Positions 1-8,622 of a DNA stretch of 64,000 nucleotides are shown here, one piece after another. The number at the start of each line of letters is the position of its first letter. Within the stretch, counting starts at the first letter, position 1. Source of the DNA: Candidatus Eremiobacterota bacterium. GTDB lineage: Bacteria > Vulcanimicrobiota > Vulcanimicrobiia > Vulcanimicrobiales > Vulcanimicrobiaceae. The notes beneath the pieces are model-generated. The model searched no databases, was not told where the DNA came from, and saw only the letters and a list, made by a program, of their open reading frames with translations. Both the position numbers and the translations under genes were made by a program. The DNA is taken from NCBI GenBank assembly GCA_019240525.1, contig JAFAYE010000001.1, positions 1,771,300-1,835,299 of the forward strand, written 5' to 3'.

Positions 1-100
1 TCGTATTTCAGTCGGCCTTGACAAAATGCGAAAGGGCATGCGTCGACCCTGCTGTTGGCCTGGCTGCCCTCATCGTTAAGATACTTAAAGGATAGAGCTT

Positions 101-1183
101 TTGTCTTCGTCGGGTGCCTCTTCGCGCGGTGCGGATGGATGGTTGCGCGCGCTGATCGTCGTGAGTGTGTTCATCGGCATCGGCGTGCTCGCATGGATGG
201 CTGGACTTGCGGCGGCCCGCATACACAATGTTCTAACGACAATCGTTGTGGCCGTACTCTTTGCATATATGATCTATCCGCCGGTTCGAATCTTGAGCCG
301 CCGAATGCCGCGAGCGCTTGCGGTGTTGATCGTCTACATCGTCTTGCTCTTAATCATCGCGCTGGCCGTCGCTTACCTCGCACCGGCCATTGCCAAACAA
401 TCAGTAGAGCTCTCGAGGGCGTTTCCTGCTGCGCTACAATCGCTCGAGCAACAGGCTGCGAATCCAAGCTCGAGTTCGCTACTACGCCACCTGCCGCCGG
501 AGCTGCGTACCTTTGTTCTGGCGAATGTCGCCCGGGCCGGCGCGATCGCCGGCGCCATGGGTGCAATGCTAGGCCTAAAAGCGTTCGAAATACTACGCGG
601 AACGGCGACGTTTTTCATCGATCTCCTCTTGGTGCTTGCCCTGACCTTCTTTTTCGTGACCGATGTCGAGCGCATCCGCGCCGGCTTTGTGCGACTACTT
701 CCAAAACGACTGCGAGAAGGCGCTCTCAGCTTCATCGTCGAGGCGGACGCCGTCATTGCTGGTTTCGTTCGGGGACAGGTGCTTCTCGCGTTAATCATCG
801 GACTCGCGGCGATGGCGATCTTGCTGATCATGCGAGTACCCTACGCGCTATTGCTTTCGGTAGTAGCCGGAGTAGCATCGCTCATTCCCATCCTCGGCGA
901 GTTCGTTGGCGGCATTCCCATGTTCGTGGTGGCGCTCGTCTCCGCCGGACCGGTGAGGGCGCTGATCGTGCTCGGTTTGTTTATTCTCGTTTTCGAGGCA
1001 CAGGGGCGCGTTCTGGCGCCGATCATTGTCGGGAAGAGCGTCGGCGTGTCGGCTCTCGTGATATTTATCTCGATCGTTGTAGGCGCCGAAGCTCTCGGAA
1101 TTCTGGGGATGGTGCTGGCCGTTCCGGTTGCTGGAATCATTCGTATTGCTTTAGACCGTATCGCAGCAGCGCAGAACGCCTGA
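101..1183 (+). CDS. AI-2E family transporter (UPF0118-type permease)
   Basis: Predicted 360-residue inner-membrane permease of the AI-2E/PerM family, members of which export autoinducer-2 or act as Na+/H+ antiporters; the substrate cannot be told here. A short polar N-terminus (about 1-15) is followed by two helices (about 16-60), a third at 72-98, a long soluble loop (about 100-165), and a hydrophobic C-terminal half of four to five helices. The family-typical '[13 protein letters not shown]' stretch lies in that half. The start is TTG, chosen because AAAGGA sits just upstream and the preceding frame does not continue the family. The SDR gene starts 2 bases after its stop, so the two are probably co-transcribed. 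Family assignment is firm, function is not. Confidence 0.85.
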   Translation: MSSSGASSRGADGWLRALIVVSVFIGIGVLAWMAGLAAARIHNVLTTIVVAVLFAYMIYPPVRILSRRMPRALAVLIVYIVLLLIIALAVAYLAPAIAKQSVELSRAFPAALQSLEQQAANPSSSSLLRHLPPELRTFVLANVARAGAIAGAMGAMLGLKAFEILRGTATFFIDLLLVLALTFFFVTDVERIRAGFVRLLPKRLREGALSFIVEADAVIAGFVRGQVLLALIIGLAAMAILLIMRVPYALLLSVVAGVASLIPILGEFVGGIPMFVVALVSAGPVRALIVLGLFILVFEAQGRVLAPIIVGKSVGVSALVIFISIVVGAEALGILGMVLAVPVAGIIRIALDRIAAAQNA

Positions 1184-1185
1184 TC

Positions 1186-2094
1186 ATGCGTATTTTTGTC
1201 ACCGGCGCGACCGGCTTCATTGGTTCGGCCACCGTACGAGAATTGATCGAGTCAGGCCATCACGTGCTCGGTCTCGCTCGCTCGCAGAGTGCCGCTGACG
1301 CTGTGAGTGCAGCAGGGGCTCAGATCTGGCGCGGTTCGCTCGACGATCTCGAGAGTTTACGCAGGGCAGCCGCTGAATCCGACGGCGTTATTCACACCGC
1401 ATTCGTCCATGATTTCGCGAATTTTCCCGCCGCTGCCGAAACGGATAAGCGAGCAATCGTAACGCTCGGCGAAGCTCTCGCCGGAACCGATCGCCCGTTG
1501 ATCGTAACCTCGGGCACTGGTCTGCTCGCGCCCGGGCGCGTTGCGACGGAAGAGTGCGAGCCCGACTCGAGTCTGTTGGCAGCGTGGCCTCGGCGATCGG
1601 AGGAAACCGCACTCGAGATGGTTTCGCGCGGTGTCCGCGCTTCGGTGGTGCGACTGCCGCCCACGGTGCACGGCGAGGGCGATCACGGATTCGTACCATT
1701 CTTGATCGAGATCGCACGTGACAAAGGGGTTTCCGCCTACGTCGATGACGGGCTCAACCGCTGGCCGGCCGTTCACCGGCTTGATGCCGCGCATCTGTTC
1801 AGGCTTGCCGTCGACAACAATTCGACCGGCGCGCGGTACCATGGAGTCGCCGAGGAGGGCGTGCAGTTTCGCGATATCGCCGAATTGATCGGACGGCGCT
1901 TGAACGTTCCGGTCGTCTCAAAACCGGCGCATGAGGCCGCGGACCACTTTGGCTGGCTTGCGCGCTTCGCTTCGGCTGACGTCCCCGCTTCGAGTGCGCG
2001 AACGCGGGAAGTGCTCGGATGGCGCCCCGTCCAGCCGGGACTGCTCGACGATCTCGATCACGAGTATTATTTTAAGAACGCAGCGATTGCGTAG
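1186..2094 (+). CDS. SDR family NAD(P)-dependent epimerase/dehydratase
   Basis: A 302-residue extended short-chain dehydrogenase. The N-terminus has the Rossmann motif TGATGFIG (residues about 6-13), followed by the beta-alpha pattern of NAD(P)-binding epimerases. The ATG lies 2 bases after the stop of the permease gene, which supports translational coupling. The same frame is open much further upstream, but that stretch lies antiparallel in sense to the permease codons and gives Arg-rich shadow protein, so the internal ATG is used. The C-terminal half carries the substrate-binding region typical of NAD-dependent epimerases of unknown substrate. A pyridoxal-reductase-like AKR follows 24 bases later, but a shared pathway is not evident. 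Confidence 0.85.
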   Translation: MRIFVTGATGFIGSATVRELIESGHHVLGLARSQSAADAVSAAGAQIWRGSLDDLESLRRAAAESDGVIHTAFVHDFANFPAAAETDKRAIVTLGEALAGTDRPLIVTSGTGLLAPGRVATEECEPDSSLLAAWPRRSEETALEMVSRGVRASVVRLPPTVHGEGDHGFVPFLIEIARDKGVSAYVDDGLNRWPAVHRLDAAHLFRLAVDNNSTGARYHGVAEEGVQFRDIAELIGRRLNVPVVSKPAHEAADHFGWLARFASADVPASSARTREVLGWRPVQPGLLDDLDHEYYFKNAAIA

Positions 2095-2118
2095 CGCCTG
2101 GCTAATGAAGGATTTCTC

Positions 2119-3000
2119 ATGACGGCAAAAACACTTCCCGGCGGCGTTTTCACGATGGCGGAGGGCCTGACGGTTACCCGAATGGGATACGGCGCGATGC
2201 AGCTGGCCGGCCCCCACGTCTTCGGCCCACCGCGCGATCGTCGCGCTGCCGTCGCCGTACTGCGAGAGGCTGTCGCCCTCGGCATCAATCACATCGATAC
2301 GAGCGACTACTACGGCCCGTACGTCACGAATGAAATCATCAAAGAAGCGCTCTACCCGTATCCGGACGATCTGCACATCGTAACAAAGGTAGGAGCGTTA
2401 CGAGATGACAAGGGCGGCTGGCCTACGGCGTTAGCGCCCGAGCAATTACGCAAAGCGATCGAAGACAATCTGAAGCACCTCGGCCTCGAAGCGCTCGACG
2501 TGGTCAACCTTCGCGTTGGTGGATTCTCTGCGCCGGAGCCCGGCTCCATCGCGGAGCCGTTGACCGTCCTCGCGCAGATGAAGCAAGAAGGGCTCATCAA
2601 ACAGATCGGCTTGAGCAACGTTTCGACGGAACAAATCGACGAAGCGCAGTCCATCGTGCCGATCGTGTGCGTGCAGAACTTTTATAACGTCGCCCACCGC
2701 GTTGACGACGACTTGATCGACGCTCTTGCGAGGCGCGGCATAGCATACGTACCGTACTTCCCATTAGGCGGATTCACGCCGCTGCAATCCGACGTGCTGA
2801 ACTCAATCGCGGATCGGCTCGGCGCGACACCCATGGGCATCGCGCTTGCGTGGCTGCTGCATCGCTCCAGGAATATTCTGCTGATCCCCGGCACGTCGTC
2901 GATCGAGCACTTGCACGAGAACGTTACCGGCGCCGGAACCGTCGTTCCAGACGACGCTCTCGCCGAACTCGACGGCATCGCCGAAAATCGGTTCAGGTAA
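2119..3000 (+). CDS. pdxI: Aldo/keto reductase, pyridoxal reductase (PdxI/YdbC)-like
   Basis: A 293-residue NADPH-dependent aldo/keto reductase barrel. It resembles Escherichia coli YdbC, characterised as the pyridoxal reductase PdxI. Shared marks are GYGAMQLAGP near the N-terminus, HIDTSDYYGP with catalytic Asp and Tyr, and the segments IAYVPYFPLGGFTPLQ and ILLIPGTSS. The canonical AKR lysine is present (VTKVGA). The usual 'QLHR' catalytic histidine is replaced by NLRVGG, as I recall is also true of YdbC. It would reduce pyridoxal to pyridoxine in vitamin B6 salvage. Its 3' end overlaps the convergent exonuclease gene by 8 bases. AKR membership is certain; the specific substrate rests on remembered similarity. 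Confidence 0.75.
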   Translation: MTAKTLPGGVFTMAEGLTVTRMGYGAMQLAGPHVFGPPRDRRAAVAVLREAVALGINHIDTSDYYGPYVTNEIIKEALYPYPDDLHIVTKVGALRDDKGGWPTALAPEQLRKAIEDNLKHLGLEALDVVNLRVGGFSAPEPGSIAEPLTVLAQMKQEGLIKQIGLSNVSTEQIDEAQSIVPIVCVQNFYNVAHRVDDDLIDALARRGIAYVPYFPLGGFTPLQSDVLNSIADRLGATPMGIALAWLLHRSRNILLIPGTSSIEHLHENVTGAGTVVPDDALAELDGIAENRFR

Positions 3001-3835
3001 CCCTCGGAAGCATGCCAAGCGCCGTTCGGGCAGCGCGCGTAACTACATCCGATATACCGAGACCTTCGCATACCGATGCAAATTCGGCGGTCGGTCCGTG
3101 CCACTCCAACTGGTCGACGCTATCATAGAGTGGCGCGTCAGTGCGAAGCGTGGCGAGTTCTTTAAAGAGTAAGGCTGCCGGGCGCTGCTTGCCGAGCAAT
3201 TCCGGCGGAAAGTCTTCGATTTTGCCGTAGCGCGTAATCAGAGATGCGGCTCCCTTCGCGCCGATGCCCTTGACGCCGGGGTACCCGTCCGAAGCGTCGC
3301 CGACCAAAGCTAGATAATCGGGGATGAGCTCCGGTTCCACTCCGAACTTCGAGCGCACGCCGTCGGCATCGCGAACAGCTTTGCTCCTTCGGTCGACCTG
3401 TACGACACGGTCCGAGCGAACGCACTGGGCGAGATCTTTGTCCGGCGTCCAAATACAAATCTTGCGAACGCGCGTATCGCGCGAGGCGATCTCCGCAGCA
3501 GATGCCAGCGCGTCGTCGGCCTCGAGATCGACCATCGCCCATACGACGACACCCATCGCACGCAGCGCATCCTCGAGTGGTATGAATTGCGCGACGAGCG
3601 CCGGATCGATGCCTTCTCCCGTTTTGTATCCGCCCCACAACCCATTGCGAAAAGATTCGATGACGTGATCGGTGGCAACGCCGATGTGAGTGGCGCCTTC
3701 GGAGATCATCTGCAAGACGGTGTTAAGCACGCCGGCGACTGCTCCGAATCGCGAGACTTTCGCGCTGGCGGCGCGGCGCAGACCATAAAAGTGCCGGAAG
3801 AGCTCGTAGGTTCCATCGATCAGATGAACGATCAC
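2993..3835 (-). CDS. Stand-alone 5'-3' exonuclease (FEN/PIN-H3TH type)
   Basis: A 280-residue flap-endonuclease-like nuclease equivalent to the N-terminal 5' nuclease domain of DNA polymerase I, without a polymerase domain. Metal-binding acidic residues appear at the N-terminus (LIDGTYELFR), in DLEADDAL and in TPDKDLAQ. The helix-3-turn-helix is seen as GDASDGYPGVKGIGAKGA, which grips the phosphate backbone. It should act on 5' flaps or RNA primers in replication and repair in the cytoplasm. A 34-bp near-palindrome lies 39 bases before its start. The last 8 bases overlap the end of the convergent AKR gene. Confidence 0.88.
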   Translation of the reverse strand: MIVHLIDGTYELFRHFYGLRRAASAKVSRFGAVAGVLNTVLQMISEGATHIGVATDHVIESFRNGLWGGYKTGEGIDPALVAQFIPLEDALRAMGVVVWAMVDLEADDALASAAEIASRDTRVRKICIWTPDKDLAQCVRSDRVVQVDRRSKAVRDADGVRSKFGVEPELIPDYLALVGDASDGYPGVKGIGAKGAASLITRYGKIEDFPPELLGKQRPAALLFKELATLRTDAPLYDSVDQLEWHGPTAEFASVCEGLGISDVVTRAARTALGMLPRVT

Positions 3836-3873
3836 CGGCGACTCTTCGACGCTCGTCGCACCCTAAAGGCGAA

Positions 3874-3907
3874 ATCTCGCCAAAAAGTTGTAACTTTATG
3901 GCGAGAT
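3874..3907. promoter_or_regulatory. 34-bp near-perfect palindrome upstream of the exonuclease gene
   Basis: The outer arms are ATCTCGCCA (3874-3882) and TGGCGAGAT (3899-3907). The centre, AAAGTTGTAACTTT, is itself palindromic, so almost every base pairs with its partner. It lies between two minus-strand genes: after the Gly/Tyr-rich protein stop and 39-72 bases before the exonuclease start. Read on the minus strand it is followed by a weak T-containing stretch (TTTCGCCTTT), so it could be a terminator for the upstream gene. A dimeric repressor operator for the exonuclease is the other reading. Confidence 0.5.
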
Positions 3908-3956
3908 AGGGATCATCGTTGCAGCTCAGACATTGCCGAGCGCCCGGAGCGGTCGG

Positions 3957-4409
3957 TTAGCGAACGAAGCGCCGCCCCCAATATGGGCGGTAGGGACGCC
4001 AATAACGTCGAGCCCAATATGGCCGGCCATAGACGGCCGGATAGGGTGCGTAGCCGTAACCGACACCGACGCCGTAGCCAGGGTAGCCGTAGCCAACTCC
4101 AATGCCAACGCCGACGCCGACGCCATAGCCAACGCCGAATCCAACACCGTAGGGATAGCCGTAGCCGTAGCGATACGGGTAGCCGTACCGATAGCCGTAG
4201 CGATAGGGGTAGCCGTAACCGCTGCGGTAGCCGTAGCCCCGATAGCCGGTTCCGTAGTAGGGGTGTCCGGGGTAGACGTGCCCCGTCGCTGCCGGGCGTC
4301 CGGCTCCGACGGTTCCAGCGGAGACCTGAGCCGCCGACGCGGGAGCCACCGCCCCCAGGAGCGATCCTGCACCAAGAGCGCAGGCCAGTAAGACGTTGTG
4401 GAATTTCAT
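3957..4409 (-). CDS. Gly/Tyr-rich low-complexity secreted protein
   Basis: A 150-residue exported protein. An N-terminal signal peptide (about 1-26, ending ASA) precedes a linker with HVYPGHPYYG. Residues about 55-130 are a low-complexity array of GYG, YRYGYPY and GVGVGVG units. The C-terminus is aromatic and Arg-rich (RRYWRPYRPYWGRR). There is no enzymatic motif. Such Gly/Tyr/Arg sequences suit surface adhesion, self-association or a coat, but function is unknown. The repeated codons make the DNA look repetitive. The gene is expressed leftward from a 109-base gap shared with the divergent PDZ gene. Confidence 0.65.
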   Translation of the reverse strand: MKFHNVLLACALGAGSLLGAVAPASAAQVSAGTVGAGRPAATGHVYPGHPYYGTGYRGYGYRSGYGYPYRYGYRYGYPYRYGYGYPYGVGFGVGYGVGVGVGIGVGYGYPGYGVGVGYGYAPYPAVYGRPYWARRYWRPYRPYWGRRFVR

Positions 4410-4518
4410 GATGCCTTATTTTACATCGTAGCGTCAGACGCTCTCGTCAATAATGGTTAGAAGCCCCTTCGAAAAAGATGAGAGGCGCTGACGAAAGGAC
4501 TCTCGGCTCGCTTTAGGG

Positions 4519-6270
4519 ATGCTGGTGCGCATGTCTAGATGGCAGATTTTTATGGGCCTCCTGGTCGCGATTGGCTTTGCGTCTTTTTTCTATGGGGTGT
4601 CGAATCGGACGCAACAGGGCACATTTGGCCTTTCGTTATCGAGTGGAGAGCACATCGGATCACAGGCGGTGGTTACCGCCGTAGATCCGAACTCGCCCGC
4701 CGCGCGGGCCGGAATCCGAAGCGGGGATCGTGTACGCTTCCGTTCCTCTTTTCGGAATCGCGTAATTTTCTACGCGACCGTTCCCGGCGATCGTATTACG
4801 ATCACCGATCGTAACCGCACTACCACGCTCACGGCGGCCGTGCTTCATTCGTCCACGCCGCAAGCTTTCATCGCCGTGGTGGAACTCGCCCGAATCACTT
4901 TTTTGGTTATGGCCGCACTGATCGCATGGCGTAGGCCCGATGACAAGGCAGCACGCGCGCTTGCGGTCCTCTTGGTCTGTTTCGGAATTGGAATTACGTT
5001 CGACGTCGGGATCTTGCCCTGGGTGTGGACGAGGTTCGCCCTATTGATGTTTATGCAGACGCTCTTCTTGAGCGGCGCGGTCGCTGCGCTGGTCTTCGCA
5101 TCGCGTTTTCCAGCCGTTTCTCAAAAAGGATTTCGCGCGTCGATCGACCGGGGCGCCGCGGCACTTGCCATCATCGGCGTCGTCTTAGCCGCCGCTTCGG
5201 CGGCTCTACTCTTTGCTCTACCGATCGAGAGTGACCGAGAACGCGCTCTACTCGAGTTGCCATTCTTGGCCTTTTATATCGGAGTGATCGTCGCCACACT
5301 CTTCTGCCTACTCGATGGATATCGATCTTCCAGCGGGACGCAGCGCCTGCGCGCGCGTTGGGCGCTCGGCAGCATAGCGTTTGGAGTCTCCGGCATCCTA
5401 ATTTTTTTGATCGCAGCCATGACGGGCCACAACGGCGAAGCAGCTCAATACTTCGTACTCACGACGTTCGTCATACCGTTCGGGCTGGCGTACGCGATCT
5501 TTCGCCATCGCATGCTCGATATTACCTTCGTCATCAATCGCGCGGTAGTCTATACGGCCGTCTCGATCGTAATTGTCGGACTGTTCATTTTCTTTGAATG
5601 GCTGCTCGGGCTGGTCGTCGAGCAAAATAGCCGTGAGTCCATCACCTTGCAGTTGCTGGCAGCGCTCGCGCTGGGTTTGTCCACCCGATTTATTCATGCG
5701 CGCGTCGATCGGTTTGTCGATAATTTATTCTTTCGGGAACGCCACGCAGCCGAGGCGGCGGTGCGCCGTTTTTCGCGAGAGGCGAGCCTGATTACGACGG
5801 AGCACGATCTCGTTACGAAAACGGTCGACGTGGCTGTGAAGAATATGCATTTGCGCGGCGCCGCGTTCTACGCGTTGCGATCGGGTGCGTTCGCACCGCT
5901 CTATTCTACGATTGCCGATTCGGCTGCAGTGGGCGAAAACGACTACGCGATTCTGGAAATGCGAACGTGGCACACTCCGGTCGAGCCTTCCATGCGAGGT
6001 TCGATGCTGCGCGGCGACGCGGCTTTTCCGATGATGGTACGCGGTTCGCTCGCCGGCTTTCTGCTCTGCGCCGAGAAAGAGACCCATGAGACGCTTGCGC
6101 CCGACGAACGTGATGCCTTGAGCGAGCTTGCGATCAGCTCGGGCGTTGCCCTCGATTCGTTACGGGTGCGCGAGCTCGAGTTCGAATTGCGCGACCTATC
6201 GCGTGACGCCTCTCTTCCTCATCCGATTCGTGCAAAGCTGACGCGACTGTTGCCTCATCCTTCCTCCTAA
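4519..6270 (+). CDS. PDZ domain multi-TM sensor-like protein with GAF-like tail
   Basis: A 583-residue membrane protein. One N-terminal helix (about 7-25) anchors a PDZ domain at about 30-110 (PNSPAARAGIRSGDRV), followed by about eight hydrophobic segments (about 118-395). A linker with LGLSTRFIHARVDRFVDNLFF and an ERHAAEAAVRRF helix leads to a GAF-like cytoplasmic region (about 430-560). This is the layout of an integral-membrane histidine kinase input module, but I see no H-box or HATPase, so it ends where a kinase would begin. A paralogue with the same order of domains is at 46926-48710. It is transcribed alone, divergent from the Gly/Tyr-rich gene. Confidence 0.7.
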   Translation: MLVRMSRWQIFMGLLVAIGFASFFYGVSNRTQQGTFGLSLSSGEHIGSQAVVTAVDPNSPAARAGIRSGDRVRFRSSFRNRVIFYATVPGDRITITDRNRTTTLTAAVLHSSTPQAFIAVVELARITFLVMAALIAWRRPDDKAARALAVLLVCFGIGITFDVGILPWVWTRFALLMFMQTLFLSGAVAALVFASRFPAVSQKGFRASIDRGAAALAIIGVVLAAASAALLFALPIESDRERALLELPFLAFYIGVIVATLFCLLDGYRSSSGTQRLRARWALGSIAFGVSGILIFLIAAMTGHNGEAAQYFVLTTFVIPFGLAYAIFRHRMLDITFVINRAVVYTAVSIVIVGLFIFFEWLLGLVVEQNSRESITLQLLAALALGLSTRFIHARVDRFVDNLFFRERHAAEAAVRRFSREASLITTEHDLVTKTVDVAVKNMHLRGAAFYALRSGAFAPLYSTIADSAAVGENDYAILEMRTWHTPVEPSMRGSMLRGDAAFPMMVRGSLAGFLLCAEKETHETLAPDERDALSELAISSGVALDSLRVRELEFELRDLSRDASLPHPIRAKLTRLLPHPSS

Positions 6271-6311
6271 GGGGTTCGGCGGCACGTTCCAAGTCGCACG
6301 GGAAGACTCGA

Positions 6312-7532
6312 CTATCTCTCCCATTGCATTAAACCGAAACTCGCGGTTGCCGCCACGACGATGAATGCGCCCGACAGGATGAGGGCGCTCTGATAACTCC
6401 CGGCGTCGATGATCTTACCGAAGACGATTGGCGAAAAGAACCCGCCCAACGACGAGATACCGACGACCACGCCGAACGTCGTGCCTCGCCGGTGCTCCGG
6501 TGAAACCTCGCCGACAATCGGCGGCAGACAAGTAACGGCCACTGCGCCTAACACCAAACATGTGCCCATGAGTACCGTAGCAGCGGCGCTGTGCACGGCG
6601 ATTCCCATGCCGGCGAGTGCGGCGCCGGACAATCCGATTGCAGCGACGGCTGGTGTCGCGAAGGCGGTTCGTACCGATCCATATTGGCGAAGTAGCCTGG
6701 ACGATAGCCATGCAGCGCTGGCGTAAACCGGTATTTGCAAGGCCCACGCAATGCCGAGCGCAACGCCAGTGGCATGAGGCGACAGTTGCGTCGCCGTTTC
6801 CAGCGCGGCTGGAAACCAGTTGACGGCCAGGCCGAGCACCCAATAGACCGCAAAGAGTGAAATTCCGACGCCGGCGAGGGCCTTGTTGGATTGCATTTTC
6901 GCCGTCACGCGGGTCGGCTCCGACGCGGGCTGGGCTTCTGCCGGTGAAGGCAAAAGAATCCAAAGCAGACACCACAAGAGACTGATTGCGCTCAACAGCG
7001 CGAAGGTCCACTGCCAGCCGAATCGTTCGATCGCGAAAGTTAGAAGAATCGCCCCACTGCTGGTCCCCAGCGGTATGCCGATCGCGATGATCGCACTCGC
7101 GAGCGCCCGTTGATCCTTTGACACCCAGAAGAACGCGCCGTGCAGAGCAGTCGGGAAAGCCGATCCTTCACCGGCGCCCAGTAGAATACGCGCGACGAGT
7201 GCTTGGGAGAACACGCGTGCACCGGCCATGAGCGCCTGCGCTATGGCCCAGGTCAACGCCATCGACGCGAGCAGCCATTTGACCGCCCAGCGATCGCCGA
7301 GCGATCCTAAAGCAAATGCGGAGATCGAAAAAAGGATGAAAAAACTGCCGCCCAATAACCCGAAGGTCGCGTGTGACAAATGCAGGTCGCGCGTAATCGG
7401 CACTGCGGCCAATCCAAGCACGGTCCTATCCCAAAAATTAAGGGCCATGAACGCGCAAAGGAAGACAACCGGCGCCCAGCGTTGCGCTTTGACCGAAAAT
7501 ACTGGAGCTAACGCCGGCGTTTTCGTAGCCAC
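6312..7532 (-). CDS. MFS transporter
   Basis: A major facilitator superfamily permease of about 406 residues and 12 predicted helices. The segment NFWDRTVLGLA in helix 1 and the sequence around LGSLGDRWAVKW (family loop 2-3 motif GxLxDRxG-like) identify it. The layout resembles the anion:cation symporter branch (sugar acids, organic anions), but substrate is not predictable. An upstream ATG at 7607 would add 25 polar residues and overlap the preceding beta-barrel gene by 67 bases. I favour the GTG at 7532, 8 bases beyond that gene's TAG, though the Shine-Dalgarno is weak, so the start is uncertain. Probably co-transcribed with the beta-barrel gene. Confidence 0.85.
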   Translation of the reverse strand: MATKTPALAPVFSVKAQRWAPVVFLCAFMALNFWDRTVLGLAAVPITRDLHLSHATFGLLGGSFFILFSISAFALGSLGDRWAVKWLLASMALTWAIAQALMAGARVFSQALVARILLGAGEGSAFPTALHGAFFWVSKDQRALASAIIAIGIPLGTSSGAILLTFAIERFGWQWTFALLSAISLLWCLLWILLPSPAEAQPASEPTRVTAKMQSNKALAGVGISLFAVYWVLGLAVNWFPAALETATQLSPHATGVALGIAWALQIPVYASAAWLSSRLLRQYGSVRTAFATPAVAAIGLSGAALAGMGIAVHSAAATVLMGTCLVLGAVAVTCLPPIVGEVSPEHRRGTTFGVVVGISSLGGFFSPIVFGKIIDAGSYQSALILSGAFIVVAATASFGLMQWER

Positions 7533-7540
7533 AGCTGGTT

Positions 7541-8506
7541 CTACTTCGCTTCTTGCAGCAACTCCTGAACGTTGATTCCGCGCTTGACCGGCCACAGCAG
7601 GCTCCACGAGACGCGCAAGTTCGTTTGCGGTGCGGCCAACGGCCGAACGATGTTCGTATAGTACAGCACCGCGAGTGACATGAGCTGATCGTCGGCTTTA
7701 AACGTTTTGGAGACGCCGCCGCCAATGGGAACGGTCCACTTATTTTGGGCCGTCCAGTTGGCGGTGATGATCGGAGAGGACGAAATCGCCCAACCGCCTT
7801 TGAAATTATAGTTCAGGAACGGCTGGATGAGAAACGAACTGACATTCGAGCGATCTGCCGGCCCGGCGAACGACCACAGTTGCGTCACCAAAGTGCCCAA
7901 CACCCAACTGCCGGGCATTACGAGTGCGACAGCGTCAGGTCCGGCAGACCATTTGCCGGAGCCGAGCACGGGCGGCGAGGCAGTTGGAAACTGAAATATC
8001 GGTCCCGCGCCCCAAATAAGCTCGCCGGGCTTGGTTTTGGGCGCAAAGAAGAGTTGTTCTTGGGCGTCGCTCAGCCCGAACGTCGACGGGCAATTAATCG
8101 GCGACGCGCAGACCGCGGGCGGCGCCGACGATGGTTGGTTGACGATTGGGAGGATGGTTCGAGCGATCAGATTCATGGTGGGCCCGAGCATGATGGGAAT
8201 GACGGGCTGGACGTTCAGATTATATTGGAATCGCGTGTATGGCCCGAACCCGTAGTTGAAATTGTTCTGAAATGGGACGACCGTAATGTTGCCCACCGGA
8301 TTTTGCGACGTCTTTATGATCGCGAGCTGCAACGCTTGTTGCTGCGCAGGCGTCAGCTTACTCATGTCAAAGGGCTGCTGCGCCGGCGGCGCACCAGTCG
8401 CACCTGCCACCGGTGTTGGAGTGGGCGCTGGTTGGGCTGAAGCGGCGGTTTCAGTCAACGCGCCGGCCCACACCACCAGCAACGTCACGATTGAAAAAGA
8501 GCGCAT
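7541..8506 (-). CDS. Outer-membrane beta-barrel protein (phenol-degradation MetA/'neuromedin U'-like)
   Basis: A 321-residue exported protein with signal peptide (about 1-24, cleavage near ASA-QP), a Pro/Thr/Ala-rich linker, then alternating amphipathic strands typical of the transporter-like beta-barrels often labelled 'neuromedin U' or MetA. Strand-like stretches such as FNYGFGPYTRFQYNLNV and the conserved WGAGPIFQFPTA support this. It likely sits in the outer membrane as a channel for small hydrophobic compounds. It lies directly upstream of the MFS permease, suggesting an outer- and inner-membrane uptake or efflux pair. Similar barrels occur at 12127, 18499 and 52676. Confidence 0.7.
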   Translation of the reverse strand: MRSFSIVTLLVVWAGALTETAASAQPAPTPTPVAGATGAPPAQQPFDMSKLTPAQQQALQLAIIKTSQNPVGNITVVPFQNNFNYGFGPYTRFQYNLNVQPVIPIMLGPTMNLIARTILPIVNQPSSAPPAVCASPINCPSTFGLSDAQEQLFFAPKTKPGELIWGAGPIFQFPTASPPVLGSGKWSAGPDAVALVMPGSWVLGTLVTQLWSFAGPADRSNVSSFLIQPFLNYNFKGGWAISSSPIITANWTAQNKWTVPIGGGVSKTFKADDQLMSLAVLYYTNIVRPLAAPQTNLRVSWSLLWPVKRGINVQELLQEAK

Positions 8507-8548
8507 GCTCGATTCTATGGGCTGGCCGGCCGACCGATCTAGCCCAAA

Positions 8549-8571
8549 GGCGCAAATGTGCGCCCATTTTT
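8549..8571 (+). terminator. Hairpin with T-tract in a divergent intergenic region
   Basis: GGCGCA (8549-8554), a 4-base loop AATG, and TGCGCC (8559-8564) form a perfect 6-bp GC stem, followed by CATTTTT. The shape is that of an intrinsic terminator in the + direction. It stands between two divergent genes, 52 bases before the start at 8623, where a terminator has no upstream + gene to stop. It may be a leader attenuator or a repressor site. Confidence 0.35.
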
Positions 8572-8622
8572 CAATTCTGGGATAAGCGGCGTAGCGAAAC
8601 CCGCCTACAATGGGCCGGTGGC

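Noticed and set aside
1..100. An open frame at the very start of the window (3-95) ending in TAG, and a minus-strand frame 8-226.
   Set aside because: Too short to judge; the minus frame overlaps the AI-2E gene and is Arg/His-rich shadow. The first could be the end of an upstream gene but has no recognisable motif.
4040..4270. Repeat-like DNA that could be taken for a CRISPR or tandem repeat.
   Set aside because: The period follows codons for Gly-Tyr, there are no constant spacers, and it is coding sequence.
3587..4411. Long plus-strand frame of about 274 codons across the Gly/Tyr-rich gene.
   Set aside because: It reads as an Arg/Ser-rich antisense of the exonuclease start and the Gly/Tyr repeats; the minus-strand protein has the signal peptide.
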